A stretch of DNA of 64,000 nt from Alteromonas aestuariivivens (GTDB lineage Bacteria; Pseudomonadota; Gammaproteobacteria; Enterobacterales; Alteromonadaceae): positions 1-64,000 of the forward strand of contig NZ_QRHA01000008.1 of assembly GCF_003367475.1 (NCBI RefSeq), in the 5' to 3' direction. Each line of letters starts with the position of its first letter. Position 1 is the stretch's first letter. This document shows, piece by piece, positions 52,160-63,981 of the stretch. The notes under the pieces are model-generated. The model saw only the letters and a program-made list of their open reading frames with translations. It did not search any database and was not told where the DNA came from. The position numbers and the translations under genes were made by a program.

Positions 52160-52693
52160 ATGTCTGAACTGACAACTGTTGCTCGTCCCTATGCTAAAGC
52201 AGCTTTCGATTTTGCTGTCGAGCATAAAGCCGTTGCCCAATGGCAAGACATGCTGATGTTCGCTGGCGAGGTAGCCCGTAACGACGATATGCACCAGTTA
52301 ATGACTGGTGCCGTTGCAGCGGAAACCCTGGCTGACATTTTCATCAAAGTCTGTGGTGAACAGCTCGACGAACACGGCCAGAATCTGATTAAGGTTCTGG
52401 CTGAAAATAAACGTTTGGTGGCGCTGCCACAAATTTCCGCTCTGTTTGACGAGCTGAAGGCTGAGTACGACAAAGAGATCGAAGTGAACGTTACTTCGGC
52501 AGTCGAACTGACGGCTTCTCAGCAAACTGAGTTGAGTGCGTCATTAGAAAAACGTTTGGCACGTAAAGTGAAGCTTAATTGTAACGTGGACCCTGCCCTT
52601 GTTGCCGGTTTTGTAATCAAAGCCGGTGATACAGTCATTGATGGTTCCGTAAAATCGAAATTGAACCGTCTCGCAGACGCGTTGCAAGCATAA
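52160..52693 (+). CDS. atpH: ATP synthase subunit delta
   Basis: A 177-residue F1 subunit linking the stalk to alpha3beta3. [12 protein letters not shown] at the start and [25 protein letters not shown] at the end are the family landmarks. Ribosome site GAGAGGAG. Confidence 0.97.
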   Translation: MSELTTVARPYAKAAFDFAVEHKAVAQWQDMLMFAGEVARNDDMHQLMTGAVAAETLADIFIKVCGEQLDEHGQNLIKVLAENKRLVALPQISALFDELKAEYDKEIEVNVTSAVELTASQQTELSASLEKRLARKVKLNCNVDPALVAGFVIKAGDTVIDGSVKSKLNRLADALQA

Positions 52694-52707
52694 CGGGGAT
52701 AAGAGTA

Positions 52708-54249
52708 ATGCAACTTAATTCCACTGAAATTGCAGAACTGATCAAGAAACGTATTGAACAGTTTAATGTAACCAGTGAAGCACGCAATGAAGGCACCATC
52801 GTCGCAGTAACCGACGGTATTATTCGCATTCACGGCCTGGCCGATGTAATGCAAGGTGAAATGATTGAGCTTCCTGGAAGTCGTTACGCCATCGCACTGA
52901 ACCTGGAACGCGATTCCGTAGGTGCGGTGGTTATGGGTCCTTATGCGGACCTGCAAGAAGGCGTTAAAGTACAATCTACTGGTCGTATCCTGGAAGTTCC
53001 GGTGGGTCGTAACCTGCTGGGCCGTGTTGTAAACACCCTGGGTGAGCCAATCGATGGTAAAGGTTCCATCGAAGCAGACGGTTATGAGCCGGTAGAAAAA
53101 ATTGCACCGGGCGTAATCGAACGTCAATCGGTCGACCAGCCAATTCAGACCGGTTATAAGTCTGTTGACGCCATGATCCCGGTTGGTCGTGGTCAGCGTG
53201 AGTTGATCATCGGTGACCGTCAGACCGGTAAAACAGCGATGGCGGTTGATGCCATCATCAACCAGAAAGGTACTGGTGTTAAGTGTGTGTACGTAGCGGT
53301 AGGCCAAAAGGCTTCTACCATCGCTAACGTAGTACGCAAACTGGAAGAGCACGGCGCGATGGATCACACCATTGTGGTTGCGGCTTCTGCATCTGAATCC
53401 GCTGCGTTGCAATACCTGGCACCGTACTCTGGTTGTACTATGGGTGAATTCTTCCGTGACCGCGGTGAAGACGCTCTGATCGTATACGATGATTTGTCCA
53501 AGCAGGCTGTTGCCTACCGTCAAATTTCACTGCTGCTTAAGCGTCCTCCGGGCCGTGAAGCATACCCTGGTGACGTGTTCTATCTGCACTCCCGCTTGCT
53601 TGAGCGTGCGGCGCGCGTAAACACTCAATACGTTGAGCGTTTCACCAACGGTGAAGTGAAAGGTCAGACTGGTTCTTTGACGGCTCTGCCGATCATTGAA
53701 ACCCAAGCGGGTGACGTATCTGCGTTCGTACCGACCAACGTAATTTCGATTACTGACGGTCAGATCTTCCTCGAAACTGATCTGTTCAATGCCGGTATCC
53801 GCCCTGCGGTTAACGCTGGTATCTCAGTATCCCGGGTAGGTGGTGCTGCGCAAACCAAGATCATCAAGAAACTGGGTGGCGGTATCCGTCTGGCGCTGGC
53901 TCAGTATCGTGAACTGGCCGCGTTCTCTCAGTTTGCTTCGGATCTTGACGAAGCCACTCGTGCCCAGCTGGAGCACGGTGAGCGCGTTACCGAACTGATG
54001 AAGCAGAAGCAGTACACGCCGTTGTCAATTGCTGACATGGGTGTGTCCCTGTTCGCGGTAGAAAAAGGCTATCTGAAAGACGTGGAACTGAACAAGATCC
54101 TGGATTTCGAGGCGGCCTTGCACTCTTACATGAACAGCGAGCATGCTGATCTGGTCAAGACTATCAACGAAACAGGTAACTACAACGACGACATTGAGTC
54201 ACAGTTGAATGACGCTTTAACCAAATTTAAAGCGACACAAACTTGGTAA
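52708..54249 (+). CDS. atpA: ATP synthase subunit alpha
   Basis: A 513-residue F1 subunit with nucleotide-binding P-loop GDRQTGKTA and the signature [17 protein letters not shown]. Regulatory, non-catalytic nucleotide site. Same length as E. coli AtpA. Confidence 0.98.
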   Translation: MQLNSTEIAELIKKRIEQFNVTSEARNEGTIVAVTDGIIRIHGLADVMQGEMIELPGSRYAIALNLERDSVGAVVMGPYADLQEGVKVQSTGRILEVPVGRNLLGRVVNTLGEPIDGKGSIEADGYEPVEKIAPGVIERQSVDQPIQTGYKSVDAMIPVGRGQRELIIGDRQTGKTAMAVDAIINQKGTGVKCVYVAVGQKASTIANVVRKLEEHGAMDHTIVVAASASESAALQYLAPYSGCTMGEFFRDRGEDALIVYDDLSKQAVAYRQISLLLKRPPGREAYPGDVFYLHSRLLERAARVNTQYVERFTNGEVKGQTGSLTALPIIETQAGDVSAFVPTNVISITDGQIFLETDLFNAGIRPAVNAGISVSRVGGAAQTKIIKKLGGGIRLALAQYRELAAFSQFASDLDEATRAQLEHGERVTELMKQKQYTPLSIADMGVSLFAVEKGYLKDVELNKILDFEAALHSYMNSEHADLVKTINETGNYNDDIESQLNDALTKFKATQTW

Positions 54250-54257
54250 CCAATGGT

Positions 54258-54288
54258 GCTGGCAGGAAGTTAAACACAGACTGCCAGC
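54258..54288 (+). repeat. hairpin between atpA and atpG
   Basis: GCTGGCAG (54258-54265) pairs perfectly with CTGCCAGC (54281-54288) in the 67-bp gap. No T run follows; likely an mRNA-stability or processing element. Confidence 0.5.
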
Positions 54289-54316
54289 GCAACGTTGAGT
54301 AATCGGAGAGATAGTC

Positions 54317-55177
54317 ATGGCCAGCGGTAAAGAAATTAAAGGTAAGATTGGGAGTATCAAGAATACTCAGAAGATTACCAGTGCGATGGAAATGGTGGCT
54401 GCGTCAAAAATGAAAAAGGCGCAAGACCGCATGGCCTCTGGCCGTCCGTACGCACAAAACATGCTTAAAGTGATTGGTCACATTGCCAACGGCAACCTGG
54501 AATACCGCCATCCTTATCTGGAAGAGCGGGAAATTAAACGGGTTGGCTACATTGTGATTTCCACTGACCGCGGCTTATGTGGTGGCTTGAACACCAACGA
54601 ATTTAAGCTGGTCACCCAGCACGTCAAAAAATGGCGTGACGAGGGTGTGGAAGTGGACTTTGCAGCGTTAGGCTCCAAGGCATGTGCATTCTTCAACCGG
54701 TTTGGCGGAACCTTATTGGCCGCTGAATCCGGATTGGGCGATGCACCCAGTGTCAGTGATGTGGTAGGTGTGGTTCGGGTAATGCTGAAAGCCTACGACG
54801 AAGGTAAGTTGGATCGGGTGTTCCTGGTTTACAACAACTTTGTTAACACCATGACGCAAAAGCCAGTGATGAATCAATTATTGCCTTTGCCTAAGTCCGA
54901 AGACGACGAATATAAGCATCGCTGGGACTACATTTACGAGCCGGATCCAAAACACATACTGGAAACGTTGATGGTTCGTTATATCGAGTCCCAGGTGTAC
55001 CAGGGCGTTGTAGAAAACGCCGCGTCTGAGCAGGCTGCCCGGATGGTTGCGATGAAAGCCGCAACCGACAATGCCGGCAACCTGATTGACGACTTACAGT
55101 TGGTATACAACAAGGCCCGTCAGGCTGCAATCACACAAGAAATCAGTGAGATTGTGGGCGGCGCCTCCGCGGTGTAG
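54317..55177 (+). CDS. atpG: ATP synthase subunit gamma
   Basis: The 286-residue central rotor shaft: [29 protein letters not shown] at the N-terminus and [16 protein letters not shown] at the C-terminus form the coiled coil; [11 protein letters not shown] lies between. Confidence 0.98.
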   Translation: MASGKEIKGKIGSIKNTQKITSAMEMVAASKMKKAQDRMASGRPYAQNMLKVIGHIANGNLEYRHPYLEEREIKRVGYIVISTDRGLCGGLNTNEFKLVTQHVKKWRDEGVEVDFAALGSKACAFFNRFGGTLLAAESGLGDAPSVSDVVGVVRVMLKAYDEGKLDRVFLVYNNFVNTMTQKPVMNQLLPLPKSEDDEYKHRWDYIYEPDPKHILETLMVRYIESQVYQGVVENAASEQAARMVAMKAATDNAGNLIDDLQLVYNKARQAAITQEISEIVGGASAV

Positions 55178-55198
55178 ACAAAGGTTTAAAAGAGATAA

Positions 55199-56596
<1,398 letters not shown>

Positions 56597-56660
56597 TTGA
56601 CTGAGGCTGGTTAACCACCAGCCCACTCACTACGCTTGCGTACCTAATCGGGAGGTTTAA

Positions 56661-57077
56661 ATGGCAGCTATGACAGTGCATCTGGATGTAGTAAGTGCGG
56701 AAGAGGCAATTTTCTCTGGCCGCGTAGAAACCATACAGGTGACAGGTAGCGAAGGTGAACTGGGTATTTACCCGGGCCACGCGCCACTGATCACTGCAAT
56801 CAAACCGGGTATGGTGCGTTTGGTCAAACAGCACGGTGAAGAAGAAGTTATCTATGTTGCTGGAGGCGTACTCGAAGTACAACCCAGTAACGTTACCGTA
56901 CTGGCTGACACTGCGGTCCGGGCAGAAGACCTGGACGAGCAGGCTGCTGAAGAAGCCAAACGTCGTGCAGAAGAGCACATCGCCAACCCTGGCGCTGATT
57001 TTAATTACGCAGAAGCCGCTCACGAGCTGGCCGAAGCCATTGCGCAATTGCGTTTGATTCAAAAACTGCGCAAGTAA
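56661..57077 (+). CDS. atpC: ATP synthase subunit epsilon
   Basis: A 138-residue F1 subunit: N-terminal beta sandwich ([24 protein letters not shown]) and C-terminal helical hairpin that inhibits ATP hydrolysis. A small hairpin (GGCTGG / CCAGCC) lies in the 64-bp gap after atpD. Confidence 0.97.
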   Translation: MAAMTVHLDVVSAEEAIFSGRVETIQVTGSEGELGIYPGHAPLITAIKPGMVRLVKQHGEEEVIYVAGGVLEVQPSNVTVLADTAVRAEDLDEQAAEEAKRRAEEHIANPGADFNYAEAAHELAEAIAQLRLIQKLRK

Positions 57078-57103
57078 TTGAATATTCAGTTTGAATAAAA
57101 AGG

Positions 57104-57126
57104 CCCAGCGATATGCTGGGTTTTTT
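57104..57126 (+). terminator. intrinsic terminator of the atp operon
   Basis: CCCAGC (57104-57109) and GCTGGG (57115-57120) with a 5-base loop, then TTTTTT. Confidence 0.88.
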
Positions 57127-57443
57127 GTATCCGCATATTGGGATTACTGTTTGTAAAAAGTATGTTGACGTGCAGATCGGTTTTCCCAAACCACCACGTT
57201 AATATTCTGTAGTTATTTTTGAGTAATTTTGTAACCAACTGAAATTTAATACTTAATCACCTAATTTTCTTACATTTACTGACACTTTCGGGCTTGGATT
57301 GGATACCGAAGCTGATTAGACTTAACCTCAAGAAAGCAGGCATTCTGTTTTTGAAGCTCACAGGCTGGTCTTAAGGCAGGGTGCCGGGCAAAGTGGGCTG
57401 CAACACGTCAGGGAACGGCATTAAATCTTATTTAGTTTGAGTG
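57127..57443. other. gene-free gap after the atp operon
   Basis: About 317 bp, A/T-rich to 57290. TTGGAT (57297-57302) could serve as a -35 for the following gene, but no matching -10 was found. No RNA gene or repeat recognised. Confidence 0.35.
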
Positions 57444-58391
57444 ATGCAAAGCCGCCCCTATCTGAATGAAATTTTCCCGCTATGGTTGTCCCCCGCTCTC
57501 TACGCTATTGGGGGATTGCTGGTTAATTTTCTCGCCGGTGCGCTGTCTGCCCATATCAACTCAGAGCTGCCCGATACATATTCCCATAATCTCTACCTGG
57601 CTGTAACGCTTCCGTTGCTGACGAGCTATTTTTGGTATTGTTTGCGCCTGATGCGCCACAATGCCGACAGCATTGTCATGAGCAACCTGCTCGATCGTCG
57701 GGCATTGTGCGAATTCAGGCAATTTCGAATTCGCTCTACACGACAACTGTTTCGGCACTGGCTATTTGCGGCGGGATTCGCTTTAGCACAAAGCCTTTTA
57801 TATGGCTGGCGCGAAGCTACCGTACATTCCGGATTACCCCTGCACTCGTTTCTTATCATTGTTATGGGTTTTTGCTTCTGGCTCTCATTTTGTCTGTTCG
57901 GGTTGCGGGTGTCAGCTGTAACAAACAATCTTATTCACCAGTTTGGGCAGCCCTCAGACCTGGATGATCTGTCATTGAAAGCCTTTAAGCGCGTATTGTA
58001 TTTAGGCATGCAGAACTGGACTTATGCTGGTATCGGTTTGTTGCTGCTACCGACATTCTGGCTAAATCAGGCTGTTACTGTGTTTGATTGTATGCTGATA
58101 GCCCTTTTTGTCGCCGTTCTGTTGCGCTACTTAATTCTCCCTTTGTGTAATATGGTGGCCACTATGCGAGAATGGCCGGTGGGTTGTGGTATCCAGGTTG
58201 ATACCGAAACACGGATCATGCGCCCGTGCTGTGAAAACCTGTCAGCGCAAAGCGGATCTGCTATGGTTTGTGTGCCTTTAAGTTATGCTAAATTAACAGA
58301 CTGGTTGTTGCAGGACGGACAGCAGCGACACAACCGGTTTTTGGGAATTGCGATACTGGGAATATGGGGGCTGGCCTGTTGGGTCAGGTGA
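57444..58391 (+). CDS. multi-pass membrane protein of unknown function
   Basis: A 315-residue protein with about seven hydrophobic segments (near residues 14-32, 50-66, 106-124, 132-156, 194-212, 218-240, 296-314) and one hydrophilic C-terminal loop (about 245-290) holding PCCEN. No family recognised. ATG 57444 and GTG 57441 are both possible starts; neither has a good ribosome site. Lies alone between atp and a GST gene. Confidence 0.6.
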   Translation: MQSRPYLNEIFPLWLSPALYAIGGLLVNFLAGALSAHINSELPDTYSHNLYLAVTLPLLTSYFWYCLRLMRHNADSIVMSNLLDRRALCEFRQFRIRSTRQLFRHWLFAAGFALAQSLLYGWREATVHSGLPLHSFLIIVMGFCFWLSFCLFGLRVSAVTNNLIHQFGQPSDLDDLSLKAFKRVLYLGMQNWTYAGIGLLLLPTFWLNQAVTVFDCMLIALFVAVLLRYLILPLCNMVATMREWPVGCGIQVDTETRIMRPCCENLSAQSGSAMVCVPLSYAKLTDWLLQDGQQRHNRFLGIAILGIWGLACWVR

Positions 58392-58444
58392 TTTCATACC
58401 CCTCTTTCTCAGGTTTATGAATATCCAGTGGATGGTAGGGTTAC

Positions 58445-59044
58445 ATGCAAATATACGGTGATAAGCGTTCTGGTAATTGCTATAAAATTCAGCTTTTACT
58501 GGCGTTGTTGGGAAAATCCTGTGAATGGATTGATATCGATTTACTGGCCGGAGATTCACGCACTCCTGCTTTTCTGAATAAAAACCCTAACGGAAAAATT
58601 CCCCTGCTGGAACTGGACGACGGCAGGACTCTGGCTGAATCGAATGCCATTCTGAATTACATTGGCAGCGGTTCTTCATTAATACCATCCTCTGCGTTTG
58701 ATCAAGCGCAAATGCTGCAGTGGCAATTTTTTGAGCAATACAGCCATGAGCCCTATATCGCGGTTGCAAGGTATATAAACCTGTATCTGGGTCTGCCGGA
58801 TGAACGCAAATCAGAATATGAGTCCAAGCAGGATGGTGGTCACAAGGCATTATCAGTGATGGAGCAGCGTTTGGCGTCGTCACTATATCTGGTCGGAAAT
58901 CAATTGAGTCTTGCGGATATTTCGCTGTTTGCCTATACCCATGTCGCGCACCAGGGCGGGTTTGATTTGATTGGTTACCCTGCCATTCGGAACTGGATAA
59001 GTCTGATTAAAGACCACAAAGGTTTTGTGCCAATGGCGGTTTAA
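58445..59044 (+). CDS. glutathione S-transferase family protein
   Basis: A 199-residue GST. N-terminal thioredoxin-like domain (GDKRSGNCYKIQLLLALLG, NPNGKIPLLELDDGRTLAESNAIL with the cis-Pro and SNAI glutathione contact) and a helical C-domain with LSLADISLFAY. Active-site residue likely S9 or the adjacent N/C; substrate unknown. Its last 4 bp overlap the convergent DTW gene. Confidence 0.88.
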   Translation: MQIYGDKRSGNCYKIQLLLALLGKSCEWIDIDLLAGDSRTPAFLNKNPNGKIPLLELDDGRTLAESNAILNYIGSGSSLIPSSAFDQAQMLQWQFFEQYSHEPYIAVARYINLYLGLPDERKSEYESKQDGGHKALSVMEQRLASSLYLVGNQLSLADISLFAYTHVAHQGGFDLIGYPAIRNWISLIKDHKGFVPMAV

Positions 59045-59619
59045 CGCTGGTGGCTTTTTGGGCCTTTCCAGTGACTTTGCAATGCATTCAGGGCCCCCAG
59101 CAAGGGGCCTGAATTTATCTGGTATCCTTCTGCCAATGTGTAAGCTACTGCTTCAATCGTAGAGAGGCTGTGCTTTAAACGGGTATGGCGGATCCGATAC
59201 TGACTTTGTGGGGGCCGCGCGAAGTGCCATTGGGGCAAGGTATGCAGCCATGGATTGGCCATCCACAACGCCCGGCTTTTACGCCAACTTGCATCCAGAA
59301 AAATTAACGCTCCTGCCCTTTTAGGCGGAAGCGATTCTTTATGTTCCTCCAGTGGAAGGCTATGAGCTGAAGGGTAAATCAGGCCAGCTTCTGTTTTTTC
59401 TGTGATTTGGCGGCACTGTGCAAAATCATCGGAATTTCGGCCAACAAAAATCTGGACCTGAGGGCAACACAACGCCACCAGGCGAGCGGTATTTTTAGCC
59501 TGTCCCACTTCATCAGGATGCTGCAGAATAATCAGCTTTACCGGGCTGGTTAACTTGCTTATGTGGTCACACACGCAGGTTGACCGCGGGTAGCGGCAGC
59601 GCAGACAATATTCTCTCAA
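59041..59619 (-). CDS. DTW-domain tRNA aminocarboxypropyltransferase-like protein
   Basis: A 192-residue protein. N-terminal zinc knot CLRCRYPRSTCVCD, then LILQHPDEVGQAKNT and the family motif in the form LDASWRKSRAL (D-x-S-W in place of DTW), followed by RLKHSLSTIEAVAY. The family adds the acp group to uridines of tRNA (acp3U47) or rRNA. It is shorter than E. coli YfiP/TapT, so which member it is remains open. Confidence 0.85.
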   Translation of the reverse strand: MREYCLRCRYPRSTCVCDHISKLTSPVKLIILQHPDEVGQAKNTARLVALCCPQVQIFVGRNSDDFAQCRQITEKTEAGLIYPSAHSLPLEEHKESLPPKRAGALIFLDASWRKSRALWMANPWLHTLPQWHFARPPQSQYRIRHTRLKHSLSTIEAVAYTLAEGYQINSGPLLGALNALQSHWKGPKSHQR

Positions 59620-59651
59620 TTTTATTACTCGCCATAATCAAGAGTACAAGT

Positions 59652-59996
59652 ATGCCTAAAGCGGAAGCCATCCGGCAAATTCAACACGCAGTGATGCAGA
59701 TACCATCAGGGCGGGTAGCAAGCTATGGCCAGATAGCTGATTTGGCGGGTTTACCCGGCCGTGCGCGAATGGTTGGCAGAGCTTTGAGACTCGCCGCCGA
59801 GGAGCAGCCATTACCCTGGCACCGTGTGGTTCGTGCAGATGGCAAGCTGGCGTTCCCTGCGGGCTCTGATTCGGCAAACGAACAGCGTGAGCGGCTTGTG
59901 AGTGAAGGCATTCCGGTCGTTAACAATCGTGTTGCCATGTCACAGTGGCGTTGGGAACCCGACATATATGAACTGTTGCATAAGCTGAAATACTGA
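59652..59996 (+). CDS. atl: alkyltransferase-like protein (Atl)
   Basis: A 114-residue protein with the MGMT fold: RVASYGQIADLAGLPGRARMVGRAL and LPWHRVVRADG. The catalytic PCHR cysteine is replaced by tryptophan (PWHR), the mark of Atl proteins, which bind O6-alkylguanine and hand it to nucleotide-excision repair. ATG 59652 starts the homology; it lies 32 bp from the divergent DTW gene. Confidence 0.9.
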   Translation: MPKAEAIRQIQHAVMQIPSGRVASYGQIADLAGLPGRARMVGRALRLAAEEQPLPWHRVVRADGKLAFPAGSDSANEQRERLVSEGIPVVNNRVAMSQWRWEPDIYELLHKLKY

Positions 59997-60032
59997 ACCT
60001 GTTCAGTGACCCCCGTATCAATAGTCATGCTT

Positions 60033-60061
60033 TTGTTCCACAGGCCACTGAGGTATAAAAT
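60033..60061 (+). promoter_or_regulatory. promoter of the OmpA-like lipoprotein gene
   Basis: TTGTTC (60033-60038), a 17-bp spacer and TAAAAT (60056-60061), giving a leader of about 130 nt. A GGTTT-rich leader with no clear fold follows. Confidence 0.5.
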
Positions 60062-60196
60062 GCACAGATTTGTGCCCCGGATGTTTGTTTAGGTTGTATT
60101 CAGCTTTCACCCGGTATGGTGGCATTGTGGTCGGCGGGATTCTGAGTTGTTACCTATTCAACCGCTGCTGAAACGGAATATTTTTTAGAGGTATTT

Positions 60197-60838
60197 ATGA
60201 AAAAAACACTCACTCTGGGCCTTCTAACCCTGGCCCTGACAACGGCAGGTTGTGCCAGCACAGCCACCAATACCCAAAAGGGTGCGGCTATAGGTGCGGT
60301 AGTTGGCGCGTTGTTGGGCAAAGCGACCGGTGATAACGACAAGAGCCGTTATGCCTGGGGCGCAGCGGTGGGCGCGATTGCAGGCGGAGCAATTGGTAAC
60401 TACATGGACAAGCAGGAAGCCGCGCTGCGTGAAGAGTTGGCCGATACCGGTGTGCAGGTAGAAAGAGAGGGAGATAACCTGCGTCTTATCATGCCGGGCG
60501 ATATTACATTCGCGACCGACAGTTCATCCATCAGCCCCAATTTCAATCCGGTACTGCATGATGTGGCTGCCGTGGTAAACAACTACGAAAAAACCGTGTT
60601 GTTGATTGAAGGGCACACCGACGACACCGGTGCAGAAGCCTACAACCAGTCGCTGTCAGAGCGCCGGGCGCAATCGGTGAAAAATCTTCTGATAAGTTTC
60701 AATGTGCACCCTACCCGCATTACCACCGTGGGCATGGGCGAATATCGGCCAAAGGTAGCCAATACCTCTGCTGCCAACCGTCAATTGAACCGCCGGGTAG
60801 AGCTCAAAATTCAGCCCATCACACAGAACGACGTATAA
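60197..60838 (+). CDS. OmpA-family lipoprotein (YiaD-like)
   Basis: A 213-residue lipoprotein: signal peptide and lipobox TAGC (Cys 19), a glycine-zipper region (about 28-72, GAAIGAVVGALLG and GAAVGAIAGGAIGN) and an OmpA C-terminal peptidoglycan-binding domain (about 95-207: FATDSSSI, EGHTDDTGAEAYNQSLSERRA, NRRVEL). It probably ties the outer membrane to the cell wall. Confidence 0.93.
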   Translation: MKKTLTLGLLTLALTTAGCASTATNTQKGAAIGAVVGALLGKATGDNDKSRYAWGAAVGAIAGGAIGNYMDKQEAALREELADTGVQVEREGDNLRLIMPGDITFATDSSSISPNFNPVLHDVAAVVNNYEKTVLLIEGHTDDTGAEAYNQSLSERRAQSVKNLLISFNVHPTRITTVGMGEYRPKVANTSAANRQLNRRVELKIQPITQNDV

Positions 60839-60845
60839 TCCTTGA

Positions 60846-60870
60846 AGGCCTGTTTTAACAGGCCTTTTTT
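60846..60870 (+). terminator. intrinsic terminator of the OmpA-like gene
   Basis: AGGCCTG (60846-60852) pairs with CAGGCCT (60859-60865), with a run of six T. It touches the stop codon of the convergent gene. Confidence 0.85.
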
Positions 60871-61339
60871 ATGGTTTGCTTGCGGAGAAGGCTTTGATAT
60901 CAGCAGCGATGTCGGTTGCGAGAGTGTTAGGGATTGGGATGGTCAGGTGATATTGACGAATCTTCCATGCTCCCTCTTCGAGGGTTAATACGCCAGTTCC
61001 CCGGGTTACACCATAAGATGCGTTGCTGAGCATTTCATCAAACCAGGCCACCTTGCCATCGGGGCTGAAATAAATGTGGCGATTCTGGGGCTCGTACGTC
61101 CATCCTTTCCCGTTGTTGAACACTGGTTTGGCATAAGACTTAAATTCTCCAATAGTCCAGGTTTCGCTGGCGTCAGTGCCAATGAAGGTTGCATCAGGAT
61201 GATACAAATCAAAATACCTGTGCCAGTCTGCCTGAGCTGCATACTGGTGTAACTTATCCAGCGTTTCCCCAACTCTTTCACGTTCACTGGCATGCGCGAA
61301 ACCACCCAGAATCAACAATAATATCGTTATAATGCGCAC
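60869..61339 (-). CDS. exported SnoaL/NTF2-like protein
   Basis: A 156-residue protein with a signal peptide (1-17, ending AHA-S) and an NTF2-like cone (LDKLHQYAAQADWHRYFDLYHPDATFIGTDASETW, VLTLEEGAWKIRQYHLTIP). Such SnoaL/DUF4440-type proteins bind or turn over small molecules; ligand unknown. It lies alone downstream of yicC's terminator. Confidence 0.82.
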   Translation of the reverse strand: MRIITILLLILGGFAHASERERVGETLDKLHQYAAQADWHRYFDLYHPDATFIGTDASETWTIGEFKSYAKPVFNNGKGWTYEPQNRHIYFSPDGKVAWFDEMLSNASYGVTRGTGVLTLEEGAWKIRQYHLTIPIPNTLATDIAADIKAFSASKP

Positions 61340-61364
61340 AACATTTTCTCCATAGTACAGGTAG

Positions 61365-61390
61365 AAAAAAGCCCCGCAGCTTTGCGAGGC
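61365..61390 (-). terminator. intrinsic terminator of yicC
   Basis: On the minus strand GCCTCGCA pairs with TGCGGGGC (one mismatch), followed by TTTTTT. Confidence 0.75.
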
Positions 61391-61421
61391 CTTTGTATGG
61401 TCAGACGTTCGCAGCTAAGGG

Positions 61422-62285
61422 TTATTCAATATTCTGGATCTGCTCGCGCATCTGTTCAATCAGCACTTTCATTTCTACCGCCGACTGGGTAATTTCGCTG
61501 TTGATGGATTTGGAGCCCAGCGTGTTGGACTCACGGTTGAACTCCTGCATCATAAAATCCAGTCGGCGCCCGACGGCACCGCCTTTTTTCAGAATATTGC
61601 GGGTTTCACTGATGTGCGAGCCCAGTCGGTCGAGTTCCTCAGCCACGTCCACTTTTTGAGCGAGCATGATCATCTCTTGCTCAAAACGCGACGGGTCTAA
61701 CTCTACTTTGGCTTCCTCAAACCGGTTTTGAATGCGTTCCCGCTGCCACTGCATAATTTCCGGCATCTTTGCGCTGACTTTGGCCACTTCCGCCTCAATA
61801 CCATCGAGTCTTTGCTCAATCAGGTTTCTTAGGGTTTTACCTTCAGTGGCTCTTGCTTCGATAAAGTCATCCAGTGTTCTATCGAAAGCCGTCAACAATG
61901 CGGATTGCAGTGTGTCCATATCGGTTTCTTCCACAGCAATCACTCCTGGCCAACGCAGTACGTCCAATGGGTTTACCCCGGTGGACTGACCGTGTGACTG
62001 CACCCAGTCGGCTGCGGTAAGAACCTGCTTGGCCAGGGACTCATTCAGACTGAGTTTGGCGGAAGACTGCTCACCGGCAGAGAAGCGCAATGCGCATTCC
62101 ACCTTGCCGCGCTGAAGGCGCTTTCGAAATCGTTCTCTGAGAATGGGTTCAAGGGCCCGGAATTGTTCCGGCAGCCGGAAATAGGTTTCCAGAAAGCGCT
62201 GATTGACCGAGCGGATTTCCCAAACGGCGGTTCCCCACTGCTGCTTGTCTTCACAGCGGGCGAAGGCGGTCATACTATAAATCAC
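61422..62285 (-). CDS. yicC: YicC family endoribonuclease / RNase adaptor
   Basis: A 287-residue cytoplasmic protein: MTAFARCE at the start, EIRSVNQRFLE and the C-terminal EMKVLIEQMREQIQNIE. E. coli YicC is an RNA-binding nuclease or adaptor that influences sRNA turnover (RyhB). It is divergent from rph, its common neighbour. Confidence 0.95.
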   Translation of the reverse strand: MIYSMTAFARCEDKQQWGTAVWEIRSVNQRFLETYFRLPEQFRALEPILRERFRKRLQRGKVECALRFSAGEQSSAKLSLNESLAKQVLTAADWVQSHGQSTGVNPLDVLRWPGVIAVEETDMDTLQSALLTAFDRTLDDFIEARATEGKTLRNLIEQRLDGIEAEVAKVSAKMPEIMQWQRERIQNRFEEAKVELDPSRFEQEMIMLAQKVDVAEELDRLGSHISETRNILKKGGAVGRRLDFMMQEFNRESNTLGSKSINSEITQSAVEMKVLIEQMREQIQNIE

Positions 62286-62446
62286 GTGTCACCTTTGATG
62301 CTTATCAATCTCTGCACAACCAAACTACGCTGGGCGTATTTTGCGTTAACCAATGCACACTACAGAGACTTTCCTGTTTCTATAATAGCTTACTTTTCCT
62401 TCCTAAAGCGACAAGCGGTGATTTGAGGTAATTCAGGGAACTTCGT

Positions 62447-62476
62447 TTTCCACTCTTCCCATCAGTAAGTTATACT
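62447..62476 (+). promoter_or_regulatory. rph-pyrE promoter
   Basis: TTTCCA (62447-62452), an 18-bp spacer and TATACT (62471-62476). The leader holds a hairpin (CCAACGGC with GCCGGTTGG, 62493-62515) 60 bp before rph. The -35 is weak. Confidence 0.45.
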
Positions 62477-62577
62477 CTACGGTTCAGTTTAGCCAACGGC
62501 CCAATCGCCGGTTGGTCATGCAGGCAGGTGAGCCTCATCAATAACTTTCTTGAATCAATCTCTGTGGAGTCCAAAAT

Positions 62578-63291
62578 ATGCGTCCTAGTGGCAGAACCGC
62601 CAGTCAGATCCGCCCTGTAACCCTTACCCGCAATTACACCTGCCATGCAGAAGGGTCAGTGTTGGTTGAATTCGGCAATACCAAGGTATTGTGTAACGCC
62701 ACGGTTGAAGAAGGCGTGCCACGCTTTATGAAAGGCCAGGGTAAGGGCTGGATCACCGCAGAGTACAGCATGTTACCCCGTGCCACCCATACACGAAGCG
62801 ACCGGGAAGCAAGTCGGGGTAAGCAAGGTGGGCGTACACTGGAAATTCAGCGTCTCATCGCCCGTTCACTGCGTGCCGCGGTTGACCTCAAGCTGTTGGG
62901 TGAAAACACCATTATGGTAGATTGCGATGTGATTCAGGCCGATGGTGGAACACGCACTGCGTCCATCACCGGCGCGTGTGTGGCTTTAGTGGATGCTTTG
63001 ACGTACATGCGCAGCAAAGGCATTCTTAAAGCCAACCCGCTAAAACACATGATTGCAGCCTTATCTGTGGGTATTTACCAGGGGGTTCCTGTGGCGGATC
63101 TGGAATACCTTGAAGATTCCGAAGCAGAAACTGATATGAACGTGGTAATGACGGAAACCGGAAAGCTGATTGAAGTACAGGGAACGGCAGAGGGTGAGCC
63201 CTTCAGTTTCGAAGAACTTCAGGAGCTGATGGACATTGCCAAGCACGGATTGCGAGAACTGTTTGACATTCAAAAAGCCGCGCTAGCCTGA
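62578..63291 (+). CDS. rph: ribonuclease PH
   Basis: Phosphorolytic 3'-5' exonuclease that trims tRNA 3' ends. The 237-residue protein has [49 protein letters not shown] and [20 protein letters not shown], full length with no frameshift (unlike the E. coli K-12 allele). Confidence 0.98.
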   Translation: MRPSGRTASQIRPVTLTRNYTCHAEGSVLVEFGNTKVLCNATVEEGVPRFMKGQGKGWITAEYSMLPRATHTRSDREASRGKQGGRTLEIQRLIARSLRAAVDLKLLGENTIMVDCDVIQADGGTRTASITGACVALVDALTYMRSKGILKANPLKHMIAALSVGIYQGVPVADLEYLEDSEAETDMNVVMTETGKLIEVQGTAEGEPFSFEELQELMDIAKHGLRELFDIQKAALA

Positions 63292-63305
63292 GGAGACCCC
63301 AAACA

Positions 63306-63947
63306 GTGAAAGCATTTCAACGGGATTTTATTGAATTTGCCATTGCACGTGGCGTACTCAAATTTGGTGAATTTACGCTTAAATCCGGGCGTAAGAGCCC
63401 CTACTTCTTTAATGCCGGATTGTTCAACCACGGTGGTGATTTGGCCAAGCTGGGGCGGTTCTATGCAGCAGCATTAATGGACGCAAAAATTGATTTTGAT
63501 GTTCTGTTCGGCCCCGCCTATAAGGGGATCCCGATCGCTACGACGACAGCAGTCGCGCTGGCAGACAAATACGATTTGGATGTGCCCTACTGTTTTAACC
63601 GTAAAGAAGCCAAAGACCATGGAGAGGGTGGAAATCTGGTCGGCAGCCCGCTCAGCGGCAGGGTTATGCTGGTGGACGATGTGATTACAGCAGGCACCGC
63701 CATTCGTGAGTCCATGACGCTAATTGAACAGAATCAAGCCACACTGGCAGGGGTGTTGATTGCCCTGGACCGGCAGGAACGTGGGCAGGGTGACTTGTCT
63801 GCTATCCAGGAAGTGGAGCGGGATTTTAACACCCATGTGGTTTCCATTGTGACTCTGGCCGACGTGGTTGAATACCTCAAAGCTGAAGGGGAACATCAAA
63901 CCAGTATTGTTGCTATCAATGCTTACCGTGAGACCTATGGCATCTGA
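63306..63947 (+). CDS. pyrE: orotate phosphoribosyltransferase
   Basis: Makes orotidine 5'-phosphate from orotate and PRPP. The 213-residue enzyme has [37 protein letters not shown] and the PRPP loop [20 protein letters not shown] start 14 bp after rph; the rph-pyrE pair is conserved. Confidence 0.98.
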   Translation: MKAFQRDFIEFAIARGVLKFGEFTLKSGRKSPYFFNAGLFNHGGDLAKLGRFYAAALMDAKIDFDVLFGPAYKGIPIATTTAVALADKYDLDVPYCFNRKEAKDHGEGGNLVGSPLSGRVMLVDDVITAGTAIRESMTLIEQNQATLAGVLIALDRQERGQGDLSAIQEVERDFNTHVVSIVTLADVVEYLKAEGEHQTSIVAINAYRETYGI

Positions 63948-63981
63948 GCAACCAGCCTCTATGCAGGTGTTTGAGGAAGCA

